64,000 nucleotides of DNA, from NCBI GenBank assembly GCA_004519485.1, contig CP038117.1, positions 434,001 through 498,000 on the forward strand, given 5' to 3'. Both the position numbers and the translations under genes were made by a program. The stretch is from Nannochloropsis oceanica. Its lineage: Eukaryota; Sar; Eustigmatophyceae; Eustigmatales; Monodopsidaceae. Shown here in pieces: positions 20,617 through 31,800 of this stretch. The number at the start of each line of letters is the position of its first letter. Positions within the stretch are counted from its first letter, which is position 1. The notes under the pieces were generated by a model. The model made no database searches and was not told the origin of the DNA. It worked only from the letters and a program-made list of their open reading frames with translations.

Positions 20617-23136
20617 TCACGCAACCGCCAATCCCTCAAACAATCCCTCCCACCTCGAGCCCACTCTCCAGAAGACCGGTATCTCCCCCAGCCCAGCCCT
20701 GACCGTCACCCAGCCTCCCTTCTCATAAATCTGACCCGTCCACACATGCCTCCATGCCACCGCCAGCCCTCTTTCCCTGCCCCCCTCTCTTCCTTCCCCG
20801 GGCAGGTACACCCTCCAGGTCCTCTTCCCCGGGTCCACAACAGGCGCCACCAGCAAATCCGGCCCCACCATAAATTGCTGCCCCACCTTCCATACACCCT
20901 TCTCCCCCGGGAAATGGCAAAACAACGGTCTGACTACGGGCCATCCGTCCCTCGCAGCCTCCTCCATTAAGACCTTTCGGTACGGCGCAAGGTGAGCAAA
21001 AACCCTTCCAAACCTCCCCAAAAAACGCACACTCTCCTCATCATCCCAAACCTGCGCACTCGGGGTGTGCATGAAACTTCCCAAATGCGTCCGGTACATC
21101 ACCCCCGCAAACGCCCCCATTTCCACCCAGCGAAACAGGAGCTCCCGTGGCCGAAAAAATTTGAACAGCACATGGTCAATCATTGTATACCCTCCTACAT
21201 CCGAATGGCTCAAGCTATTGCCCACCAATCCCCCCGATAGCATGGCTGGTAGCACAGTTTTTATCCCATCATGCCCGTCCCACGTCACTAGTTGGTCCCC
21301 CACCCAGTACAATTGCGCGACCCCAGGTGTCTTGAGGTAACCCGACCGCACAAATGCCACGACTTCTCTTCCTGCCTTCCCCCCCTCCATCCCTCTCCCC
21401 GCCTCCTCTATCGCCTCCTTCTGCAAGCTAGCCCAATAATCAGGGAAAACGTTATGCATCACATTCCCCCTGCCTCCCTCCAGCCTTGCCTGAAACGGAA
21501 CATACTCCCCGAAATCTGCCATCCATCCCGCCGAGCCCGCGTCATCAATCAGTGACGTTTTGATGACTTTTTTCAACCATGCTCGCGTCTCCGGGTTCGT
21601 GGGGTCGATGGTCCCAAACTCAATACTTCCACTCTTGGCTATGAGGGGCCCTCCATTCTCATTCTTGATTAAATACCCGTTCTCGACCGCTTCTCGAAAG
21701 AGATTCCGCTCATGTGGGAAACTTTTGTTGCTCGCGCCATCACCAACAACATCAACCAGATACGGATTTATGTACGTCAATACTTTCACCCCTCCCTCCC
21801 TCCCTCCCTCCTTCTTCAACCCCTCTCTGTAACTATCCCATCTCGGATAATACTGCCGATTCACTTCCCAGTTCCAGATCAACCGCGTCCCGTCCCAGTC
21901 CTGCCGTGTACCAACCCAGTCCTGCAGCCACACCCCCACCAACGGCACCTCGTACTTCAACAGCGTGGCCGTGACATTCTCCACTTCGTCCGACCCCCCC
22001 TCCAAACCAACAATCACACCTTGTTGAGTCCAGTCCGGTAACGGCTGCATGCGTCCAGTTTCTGATGTAAACAACGTGATAGTGTCCAATGGGGAAGCAG
22101 CACTATAGACAATCCCTCGTACGGATTTACATGACCAATACTCAACTGTCACTACGTCGGGTAAAGTTAAATCAAAAAGAGAGACTTTGGGTCCTTTCAG
22201 CGATAAAGCCCGCCCATGACTCGTCATATACATCGGCTTAGCCACATAGGTGGTGTGCCAGGCAGAGCCAACGCCGTGCACAAAGGTGTTAAGTATGAAT
22301 GTGAGTGGTTGAAGGCCCCTCCCTACCCCTTGCTCGCTGATCAGAACGGGGACCAGATCTCCCTTCAGGTTCCATCGGGAATAATGCTGGCCAAACCCGA
22401 AAAAGGCCTCGTCTTTTTCCGAGCCGTAACGAAGCCAAATTCGATTGTAGTAGGACCCACTAGAAGAAGGGGAAAGTGGGTTGGTGTGCGGACCACCAGC
22501 TGCGTAGAGCATCTCCTCGTCGCCGTCGTCCTCGTCCGCCTCAGCCGTCTCTCCCAGCAAGAGGGCAAATTGGAGTTTGCCGGTTTCACTTGCATCGTCC
22601 ACGGTCAAGATAAATCGATAAGACACAGAGGGAAATCCAGGGCTGTCAATCGTGCCAGTGAGTGTGAGAGAAATGTAGGGCTCGTAAACTAAGGCCTCGA
22701 CGGTCTGCCTGTTGGTCTCTTGGAGGATGCGTTGCTTGAGAAAATAATGCCCGTCTCGGATGGGGTCACCGTCCAATACCACCCGTCCTGCAAGTATGAA
22801 AGGCTTATCTTTGGCGTATGTATGCCAAAGAGAATGCTTTTGTAATGATGATGCCTCTGGTAAGGACCTCCAGATGCTGAGGGAGCCTCGGTCCCAGCGC
22901 ACGTCGAAGCCGGCACCCAAGGCATAGTTTTCGGTGGTCTGGCAGTCCGGGTGAAGTTCCAGCACGGCATTCCGGTCCAACCACCATCGCCGGAAAGCCA
23001 CAGGCGGCTGCAGCGCCAAGGCAGCAGTCACGGCAAGGAGTACGACTGTGGCTGGGCGTGCGTGCTGCGTTTTGTTCTTTTTGCTGCTTGGGAGTGTGTT
23101 GTTCTTTTTGCTGGGTGGGGCTGCTGGTAAGGGCAT
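20617..23136 (-). CDS. GH31 glycosidase, sulfoquinovosidase-like
   Basis: An 839-residue family GH31 enzyme that most closely recalls bacterial YihQ, which releases sulfoquinovose from sulfoquinovosyl glycerides. The nucleophile is D541 in GWMADFGEY and the acid/base is D614 in WVGDQLVTWD. Residues reported to bind the sulfonate in YihQ (Arg301, Trp304, Tyr508) have counterparts R418 and W421 in DGTRLIWNW and Y650 in SHSDVGGYTMI. The C-terminal GEIPVFWRVGSRWEGLFEGL also parallels the YihQ end. A hydrophobic segment near residues 29-46 suggests a signal anchor or signal peptide, so it is probably membrane-bound, secreted or vacuolar. I start at ATG 23136; the longer frame begins at a TTG. Acidic and Gly/Arg-rich insertions are strain-like surface loops. 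Function is inferred from active-site residues. Confidence 0.8.
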   Translation of the reverse strand: MPLPAAPPSKKNNTLPSSKKNKTQHARPATVVLLAVTAALALQPPVAFRRWWLDRNAVLELHPDCQTTENYALGAGFDVRWDRGSLSIWRSLPEASSLQKHSLWHTYAKDKPFILAGRVVLDGDPIRDGHYFLKQRILQETNRQTVEALVYEPYISLTLTGTIDSPGFPSVSYRFILTVDDASETGKLQFALLLGETAEADEDDGDEEMLYAAGGPHTNPLSPSSSGSYYNRIWLRYGSEKDEAFFGFGQHYSRWNLKGDLVPVLISEQGVGRGLQPLTFILNTFVHGVGSAWHTTYVAKPMYMTSHGRALSLKGPKVSLFDLTLPDVVTVEYWSCKSVRGIVYSAASPLDTITLFTSETGRMQPLPDWTQQGVIVGLEGGSDEVENVTATLLKYEVPLVGVWLQDWVGTRQDWDGTRLIWNWEVNRQYYPRWDSYREGLKKEGGREGGVKVLTYINPYLVDVVGDGASNKSFPHERNLFREAVENGYLIKNENGGPLIAKSGSIEFGTIDPTNPETRAWLKKVIKTSLIDDAGSAGWMADFGEYVPFQARLEGGRGNVMHNVFPDYWASLQKEAIEEAGRGMEGGKAGREVVAFVRSGYLKTPGVAQLYWVGDQLVTWDGHDGIKTVLPAMLSGGLVGNSLSHSDVGGYTMIDHVLFKFFRPRELLFRWVEMGAFAGVMYRTHLGSFMHTPSAQVWDDEESVRFLGRFGRVFAHLAPYRKVLMEEAARDGWPVVRPLFCHFPGEKGVWKVGQQFMVGPDLLVAPVVDPGKRTWRVYLPGEGREGGRERGLAVAWRHVWTGQIYEKGGWVTVRAGLGEIPVFWRVGSRWEGLFEGLAVA

Positions 23137-23537
23137 GGCTCGCTCCAAGCTGCAAGTCCCTGGCCGCGCGAATTGGACCCTAATGTGCCTTCCTGCTACG
23201 AGGGGGGAGCGGTTGCGTTACAGTAGAGGCATGGAAAATAAACGATCGATGCGCGCGAGAAAGGCAAGTGAAAAGAAGCGAAGGGTGTGTCATCTCATCG
23301 TCCGTTGCCATCGACTTGATGAGGATAATCTATGCACATGCCCTCATGCATGACGCCCGCACTCTGTCCACTGCTTCAGTAAGCCTTCACAGTCCCACAT
23401 CGTCGCCATGCCTATTATTTCATGGGCAGGGAGCCGCGCCCTCGTTTACTTCACCCATCACTCATTAATTAACTTCGACCCTTGCTTCTTCCTCTTTCGA
23501 CACGAATCCATAGGTTTCGACCCCACACGACACGACC
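23137..23537. promoter_or_regulatory. Divergent promoter region, GH31 / peroxidase
   Basis: About 400 bases between divergent start codons; no gene and no strong motif recognised. Confidence 0.4.
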
Positions 23538-24757
23538 ATGATGATGCTATCGGCTCGTCAGGCGCTTCGTACCGCTGGCCGCACTTTCCGCGTGCCTGTA
23601 GCGGTGGCTGCTCGCTCCGTGGTCACCAACTCGAAGGTATGTGTTACGTGTGTGTTCATGTTCATGTCCCTGTCGTGTGTAGGAAGGGGGGGGGAGGGGG
23701 GTACAAGTCTTGGGTACAAATTGATCAAGTACGCGGGTTGGAGCATCGCGTATGCGTGACATCGTCTGTGCTCCTTTGGCCGGCCTACGATGACAAGCTC
23801 CTACGCATTTGCCTCCCGTCGTCTCTCTATCTCTATATGAACTTTGACTTTCAAGACCAACTCTGAGGTTCTTCTATTTTCGCTTTTTCCTGCACAGGCC
23901 GGCACCACGGCCGCATCTGCTTGGAAGCGAGGGCTTATCGTCACGGCAGGTGTGACCTTCGGGGTGGTTGCGCTAAATAGCGAGACCGCTCATGCTCTTT
24001 CCGGCAAGGTCGATTGGGAGGGCTCCGTCCGTAAGGATATTGTCAAGTTGATTGAGGACGAAGAGGAACGTCGTGGAGACGGGACTGGCATTGGTCCCAC
24101 ACTGATTCGACTGGCGTGGCATGCCTCAGGGACGTATGACTGCAAGGCGAAGAACGGCGGAAGCAATGGCGCTACCATGCGTTTCTGCCCGGAGGGCAAC
24201 TGGGGGGCCAACCAGGGACTCTGTATCGCCAGGCGCATGCTCGAGCCCATCCAAGCCAAGTACGGCTGCAGCTTCGCCGATCTGTGGACATTTGCCGGCA
24301 AAGTGGTAGGTGTATTAATTCTCAATCATTCATGATTGATGATTCATCATTATATTTTTACTTTACTATTTTTTGTTCCCTATTCTTCATGGTGATCAAT
24401 TTTTAATTTTACTATTTTCATTGATTGATTGTACTTTATTCGTTAATTTTCTCTCGCGAAAATGACCTCTTCTCCCGTATGTGTGCTTAAAACAGGCTGT
24501 GGAAGAAGCGGGTGGGCCTGTGATCCCCTGGAGGGCGGGCCGCTCAGATGCGGACGACGGGAGCAAAATCGTCCCTGATGGCCGTTTGCCTGACGCGACG
24601 CAGGGGGCTGCACACCTCCGGGACGTCTTTTACCGGATGGGCTTTAACGACAAGGATATTGTAGCTTTGAGTGGGGCGCACTCAATGGGTAGGTATGACA
24701 GGATATGAGGTGTTGATCCTCTTTCCGTTCTCTGTTCATTACATGCTTACTATGCAG

Positions 24758-24798
<41 letters not shown>

Positions 24799-25329
24799 CT
24801 GCGTGTGACTTCACAATTCCCTCCCCATGGCGCATTGAATCTTCAGTTTCCAATGTTGCGTTCCTAGTGGTATTTAAGCTTCTAGCGGGAATCATCAATC
24901 TCTGTCTTAACCTTATTTTTTCATTTAAATTATTTTCAAGGGTTCTGTCACCTGGATAATTCGGGCTTTGTGGGCCCCTGGTCATTTGCGCCCAACTCGT
25001 TCAGCAATGAGTACTTCCGATTGTTGGTGGATGAGAAGTGGGTTCCGAAAACAACGCACAAGGGGAAGCCGTGGAAGGGCCCCCTGCAGTACCAGGACTC
25101 GACGGGAAAGCTCATGATGCTGCCGACGGACTTGGCGCTGATGGAAGACCCTGAATTCAAGAAGCACGTGATAGCATACAAGGAGGACGAGGAGTTGTTT
25201 TTCAAGGACTTTGCGGCGGCCTTTGGGAAGTTGATGGAGCTTGGATGTCCCTTTCCTAACGCAGGGGGAGCGGCGGGTGGAGCGGGGATTATTGGTGAGG
25301 TGAAACGGATGTTCGGTCTTACGGCTTAG
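23538..25329 (+). CDS. Class I haem peroxidase (APX/cytochrome c peroxidase type), organelle-targeted
   Basis: Four exons: 23538-23636, 23898-24305, 24496-24688 and 24941-25329; all have GT-AG borders and agreeing phases, giving 362 residues. It reduces hydrogen peroxide with ascorbate or cytochrome c. The distal haem pocket is R104-L-A-W107-H108 ([13 protein letters not shown]); the proximal ligand is H231 in [10 protein letters not shown]247 in GFVGPWSF lies 16 residues later, the spacing of His175/Trp191 in yeast cytochrome c peroxidase. The N-terminus is Arg/Ala-rich ([21 protein letters not shown]), like a mitochondrial or plastid presequence, followed by a hydrophobic stretch (about 44-59, [16 protein letters not shown]) that may anchor it. 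Which electron donor it uses cannot be decided from these residues. Intron 3 carries a (TA)n repeat. Confidence 0.9.
24761..24793. repeat. (TA)n microsatellite in peroxidase intron 3
   Basis: About fifteen TA units within the 252-base third intron; approximate ends. Intronic, no coding effect. Confidence 0.85.
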
Positions 25330-25846
25330 GTGTATGTATTTTGCGAAAGAGGCGAACAAGCAGCAGCAGTAGCAGCAGCAGCACGAACAGAAAACTGAAT
25401 AGGAGGAGAGATTGATGGGTGGACTGAACGACAGAAGGACCATATTGGAGAATCACAAGAAGGATAAGGAGAAGGAAAAGGAGGAAAACTTGAAGAAGGT
25501 AAAGAAATAGCAGTAGGAGAGGAAGATAGAACAAAAAAGTGCACCCATATATACATCATTTGGGCAGGGGGGCGCGGGGGATTGCAGAAAAGAAATGAGA
25601 GGATATGTCCTGCGCCTCCCGCGCCGACGTCTATTGGGTGGAAGCTATTCTTGTCTCTGCACAGAGGTGCTAGGCGTTGAGAGAAGAAATGAGAGAAACT
25701 AACAAGCGAAGACAGAGAGGTTGCTCCATCCTACCTGAACAAAACATGATCAGACAAACAACCTCAATGAGAAAGAAATAAGATGAAGAAGGATATATAG
25801 AAGTAAGTTTCTACACAGTTTGGTCTTTTGATTGAAATATGTTACA
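25330..25846. other. Convergent intergenic region
   Basis: About 517 bases between the 3' ends of the peroxidase and ASCC3 genes, with an AGC-repeat run near 25360-25385 and purine-rich sequence. Small frames here are low-complexity. No gene seen. Confidence 0.5.
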
Positions 25847-28800
25847 TTACCTGATCTCTGTACACGTCCTAATGAAATTTTCTTCCTCCTTCCCCCCAAC
25901 CGCCTCCACCTTCACCTCCACCCTCTGATCCAACCCCAAAAAATTATCCGGCTTCAAATGCAGCTGCAACGTCGCCAGTCCCGCTGCTACTGGCGCAGGA
26001 AATGTTAGCACGATCTTCATGTCCCCTCCCCGCTGACCAACCGTAAATCTTTTCAACGCCAACAGCTCCTCTTCCGCCTCCCCCAAAGCCAACCACCACC
26101 CCCCTCCCCCCTGCTTTGCCTGATGCTTATTGAACCGCGACCTCGTCATGGGTGGCCCTCCTCCCCGGCCCGGCCGACAAGTCAACGTCACTTCTAATAT
26201 ATAGTCTTGATCCACCACCACTTCCGACCGTCCACCCGAACCCATAAGAACAGGCCGCGTCGCCTCGCTTCCACCACCACCATCTCCTCCTTTTCCATCC
26301 AACCCATCCACCGGCTCTAAAATGCGCACCTTCTTCACCGTCACCACACCCAGCCTCCTCAAATCTTCAGCCACCCTTCCCGCCTCCACCCCAGAGATCC
26401 CCTTCTCAACCAACAACTGCCTCAACCTCTTCTCATCCGCCATTACCCATCCCCTTAACTCTTCACCAGTTCTCCTCTTCCCTTCCCTTTCGCCAACCTT
26501 AACTCCCTCCCCAATAACATTCCTCAAACTCGGCAACTGCAACAAAGGGGAATCATCCTCTCCAAGAGCCTGCACCATCATCTGCGCCAACCTCATCGTG
26601 CCCAAAGCCGCAGGCAACAACCCCAAATCCGCAGAAATATCAACCATTGCATTGAGAATTCTAGGCGCCTGATCCAATACCGACTTGGTATCATTCACAT
26701 AATCCGCAATCGGCAAAGCCAATTGCTGAAAGTGTGCTTGCAGCAACAAATAAGCCTTCGTGTGGCTAGACCCCATATCCCACCCACGCACGGACCATCC
26801 CACCTCCTCCGCCAACCCTGCATTCAACAAGTCCTCATTATGCCTCACCGGCAGCTCTTCGTATTCCTGTGCTTCTGCCAACAATGTTGCCAACGCTGGC
26901 ACTATTGCATTCGCCTTCGCTTCCACAGGTGCCCCCTCCCTCCCTCCCTCAAACGCTGCATCCGCCAACACCTCACGGAAACGACCCACCGACCGATAGT
27001 CGAGATAGTAGTAGGAAGCCACCTGCCCTAACACAGTAGATTTCACCCCAAAGTTATCTTCGTCCAACTCCACGCATCCCGCCTCCGCCAATTCCTGTAA
27101 TGTACCATCCACCAGCTCGAGCAAATACCGCTGCACTGCCTCGGGGGCCGTATCCTCCAAATGGTAATAAGTCGGATTCATCACCAACCTCCTGAAGAAA
27201 AACGTCCATGTCAAGTATTCCATGGCCATCTCCTTGCTCAAAATCGCCCCTCCGGCAATCTCCGCACTCAAGTGATTGTGCAACACCCCCTTCAAGCTAC
27301 TCTCCACTGGGAAAGGCTCGTACAAAAACTTCTTAATAAAATTCTTCTTCGGCTCGTGCACCAAAATACACGCCACGCCATGTGTATCAAACTGTGGTCG
27401 ACCTGCCCTCCCCATCATTTGAAGTACATCTGTCACCGGAAAGTCAACATATCTCCCCGTCTTCCCATCAAAGTACTCCGTCCCCTTAATTACCACCAGA
27501 TGTGCTGGGAAATTCACGCCCCACGCCAAGGTTGAAGTACACACAAGCACCTGAATCTTGCCCGTGACAAACAACATCTCAACCGTCACCCTATCATGAT
27601 CATCCAATCCTGCATGATGTATCCCCACCCCAAATACCAATGTATGCCTCAGTGCTGCGTCTCTGCAAGTAAGCGCCATATCAGCCACCTCGTCCTCCGG
27701 CATGTGCAAAAAACACTTCGGGTCCTCCCCCTGTGCACACAATGAGATCAATTCTAACGCCGTCAATCTGGTCTGCCGCCTTGACGACACAAAAATTAAC
27801 GCTGGTTTCCGGGGTGAATGCTCCATAACCGCCTGATACGTCGGCTTATTCATAGTAGCCATTCGCGGGCAATAGTGCCTTCCCGGGAAACCCGCAACAT
27901 GCACATCCATCGGAATCGGCCTGACACTCGGCCTGAAATTAAACAACCCCTCTGGCCCCACCCCTAACCAATCCGCCAAATCCCTCGGATTTGCCAGAGC
28001 AGTCGACAAGCCCAACATCCTCACTGGCCGTCGTTTCTGCGCCGCAATATAACGCATCCGAGACACAATCACTTCAAGGACCGGCCCTCTATCCTCACCC
28101 AACAAATGAATCTCATCCATGATCAATAACCGAACATCCCCCACATAATCCCTCTTTTTCCAACTCCTCGTGATACCGTCCCACTTCTCAGGCGTCGCCA
28201 CAATTATATCCGCTCGCTTCAAAGCAGCCACGTCAGGCGTCACATCTCCCGACAGCTCCAGCACCACCAATCCCAAAGTCTCCCCCAGCTTCTTCCTCCA
28301 CTCCTGCAAACGCTCGCGAGCCAAAGCTTTGAGTGGAGCAATATAAACAGTTTTAGCCCGTGCATTCGCTGTAGCTTGGGCTGTCTGGTTGATCAGGCGC
28401 AGGACCGCCAGCTCCGCCAGCAAGGTCTTACCGCTCCCCGTCGGAGCACCCACCAACACGTTGGCATCCGTGTGATAAAGCACGTGGAAAGCTTGTGTCT
28501 GAATCGGATTAAAATGCGAAAAACAATACAAGCTCTCAAATTCCTCGTGCTGCAAGACTCTTTTAGGCAACGGCGCCAAATCCAATAAATCCGTATGTGG
28601 GGGATGGCGATCTGGGAGGATAAGATGTCGAAAGGAGACAGTTACACTCGACTCCGCCCCCACCCAGCGATCCGACACCGCCCGCACCGTGTACTGCGGT
28701 GGCAAGGGTTCAAAAATGGGAATCGTAAACGCCACCACATGAACCTCATTTCTCTGTCGCTTGTGCAACAGCCAAGGCTCGCTGTGATACACTCGTTCAT

Positions 28801-31800
28801 TCTCTGCATCCTCGACCCAGATCCACCACGGTTCGACGGTGCCATGCCACCGATCCGACCAATCAAAGCTCGCTTGAATCTTCACTGTCATGCGCAAAAT
28901 GCCCCTGGTAATCGGCTGCACCGATGCCGACATCTCCAAGTAAGGCAACTTCCTCGCGAGATCCAAAACGATCTTTCCACTCCTCATATGCTGGACCAAT
29001 TGCCCTATCTCCGACGCTGTCATATCGAGAAGCTGCGGGATACTTGCATGCTTCTCCTCCAACTTTCTCACCACGTCCCACGACAACGTATCAAACTGCC
29101 TTAATGGACATTCATACCACCACATCCTCCTATCCAAGGCCTTGCATATCCTAAGAAAAATAGCCGCCACTGAACACCATCCCTTCCTGAGGCACACCTC
29201 AAACAACGCCCTCCCCACCCTCCCTGCATTCTGTGCCACATAATTTGTATCCGAAATGACCGTGAATCCACTCACCCTCGCCCGACTCACATACGCCTGC
29301 AGCAGCACATTCGCCTTACCCGCACTCTCTTCCACTGCCGCCCCTACTTCCAACGGACAACAACCCACCCTCAACTGATCCACCTCATCCAGCTCTTCCG
29401 GCCGGACCTTAACCTCGTCAAATTCCTTCGCTGCACATAACACATGCAAAGCCTGTGCCTCCGTCAAGATCTCAGATAGCAACCCATTAAATTGCTCCAC
29501 ACTCTCATGCATGATATAATAATGCGACGCCGTCCTCCCCATGTCCGTCACTGCCAAATTCCCCGATCTCGGATCAAACCTCACCATCCTATTCTGGTCT
29601 AAGACACGCGCGGCATTCGTTATTAGCTCCAGACGCTTCGCATCCAACATGGGATCTTGCGCTGCTTCTTCATACGTGACACCATAAGCCATTGGATTTT
29701 TCAACATGCGGATGTACAGGTAGGTATAGGCAAGCCACGCCGCCCCTTCTCTTACATTCGTCACAGTTCCTGACACCACCTCCGCATTCAAATGATCAGG
29801 CAACTGCTTAATAAAACTCGATTCAATCGGCATCTGGTCTGTCAACAGGGCGAGGTACCGGGGGAGGGCTTGGTGCGTGGTTATCATGACAGCCTCCCCA
29901 CTCGTGTCATATTGAGGACGACCAGCCCTCCCAAAAATCTGCATCACATCCAACATACTCAAATCTGCGAACCCTCCCTTGTCAGGATTATACACCTCCG
30001 TCCCCTTGATCAACACAGTATGCGCCGGAAGATTTATCCCCCATGCCAGAGTAGCTGTGCATACTAGCACTTTCAACGCTCCATCCTCGAACATCCGCTC
30101 AGTCAGACTTCGATCCGGTCGCAACATGCCCGCGTGATGAATGCCCAATCCGGAATCAAAATGCTCCCGTAAGTCCGCATTCCGACTCTTGCTTACCTGG
30201 GGAGCATAGGCAGCAAAAACCTTTGTCTGCATACAGGAAAACTCGCTCAATGTGTTCATTTTCGCAGCTTTGTTCTTGATGGCTTGCGCAGTCCTCGTGG
30301 TGTCTTTGCGGGAATGCACAAAAATCATCACTTGATGCCCCTGTCGAACTGCGTCCAGTGCGCGGGCATACGCGATGTCATTCATCAAATTCAACTGCCG
30401 CATCTTTTGCTTCTCCGTTACCCCTATGAAAGTCATCTCCAACGGCACAGGCCTATACTCCGGCCCGAAATGGAACAACCCCCTCTTCGGACTCGCCCTT
30501 AAAAACAGCGCCACATCCTTATAATTAGGCAAGGTCGCCGACAATCCGACCAGGCGCATTGACCTTTGGGAAGTCTCCACCAAACGCTGCGATCTTGCCA
30601 CAATCGACTCGATGACAGCCCCTCGCTCATCAGCCAGCAAGTGGACCTCATCGATAATCACCAACCCGACCACCGCGGCCAAGCTTCCCTCCCCTCCCTT
30701 TCTCGTCACTACATCCCATTTCTCAGGAGTCGTCACGATCAACTGACTTTCCTCGATCTCCTTCTTGGTCAATTGCATGTCCCCCGTCAATTCCCTCACC
30801 ACCAACCCAAGCGCCTTCAACCTTTCCGAAAATTTAGACACCACCTCCTGAGCCAATGCCTTCATGGGAGCTATATAAATAGCTTTCAAACTCGGCCCCT
30901 TCTGCACCCTCCCTTCCTTCACATGTTCCCTCACCAAAGCCAGCAACGCTAACATGGCAATATTAGTCTTCCCTGCCCCGGTGGGTGCACATATCAACAG
31001 GTTCTCCTGGCTATGGTACGCCGCCTCGAATACCTCGCTTTGAATCCGATTCAACATCTTGATTCCCTTAAAAGCCGGCTGTGACCATGTCTCCAACGCC
31101 CCCGCCACCTCCACCAACGGGCACCGTCCCACCGGTGCAGCCCGCACAGGCGCAGGAATATACACCTGCTCAAAACCCGGCTTGAACGTCTTCACAGCTC
31201 CCGGTGGTAACCCCTTACCCTTGTTCCCCCAAAACTGCCGACTTCCCTCAGGCAATAACTCCCTTTTTTCCATCTTTCCATCCTCAGCCAGTGATCGAGG
31301 ATCAAACCCCAAAATACCCACCCAATCAATCGAGTCCAGCGCATCGAATTCCAACGGTGCCGAATACAATCCCCCTGTCTCCGCAGCAAACTCCCCTCTT
31401 TCTCCGCTAACTGTTGCATCACCACCACGTCGCTGCTGCTGCTGCTGCTGCTGTTGCTTCCGTGCCCGCCGGTCATCCTTTCGTCTTTCCTTTTCCAAGC
31501 GTTTTTCCTCTTCTGTCATGATTGTCACGCTTGGCCCCACAGTTACAGGCCGGGCAGGTCGTGACACAAGAGCAGCAGAAAGACCAGCAGAGGGTCCGCC
31601 CATCCCTCCCTCATAAGCCCCACCACGTTGCTTCAAATCTCGATGCTTTATCATCCTTAGTACCGGCATATGTTCCAATATCCATCCGATCAAATCAAAG
31701 CCCTCAGCCCCCAACAGGTCAAACAATCTAGTCTGTAGCTCTACCTCATCGGTGCTTCTCTCTAAAATTTCCAAGATGCCCTTCCCTAAATCAAGTGGTC

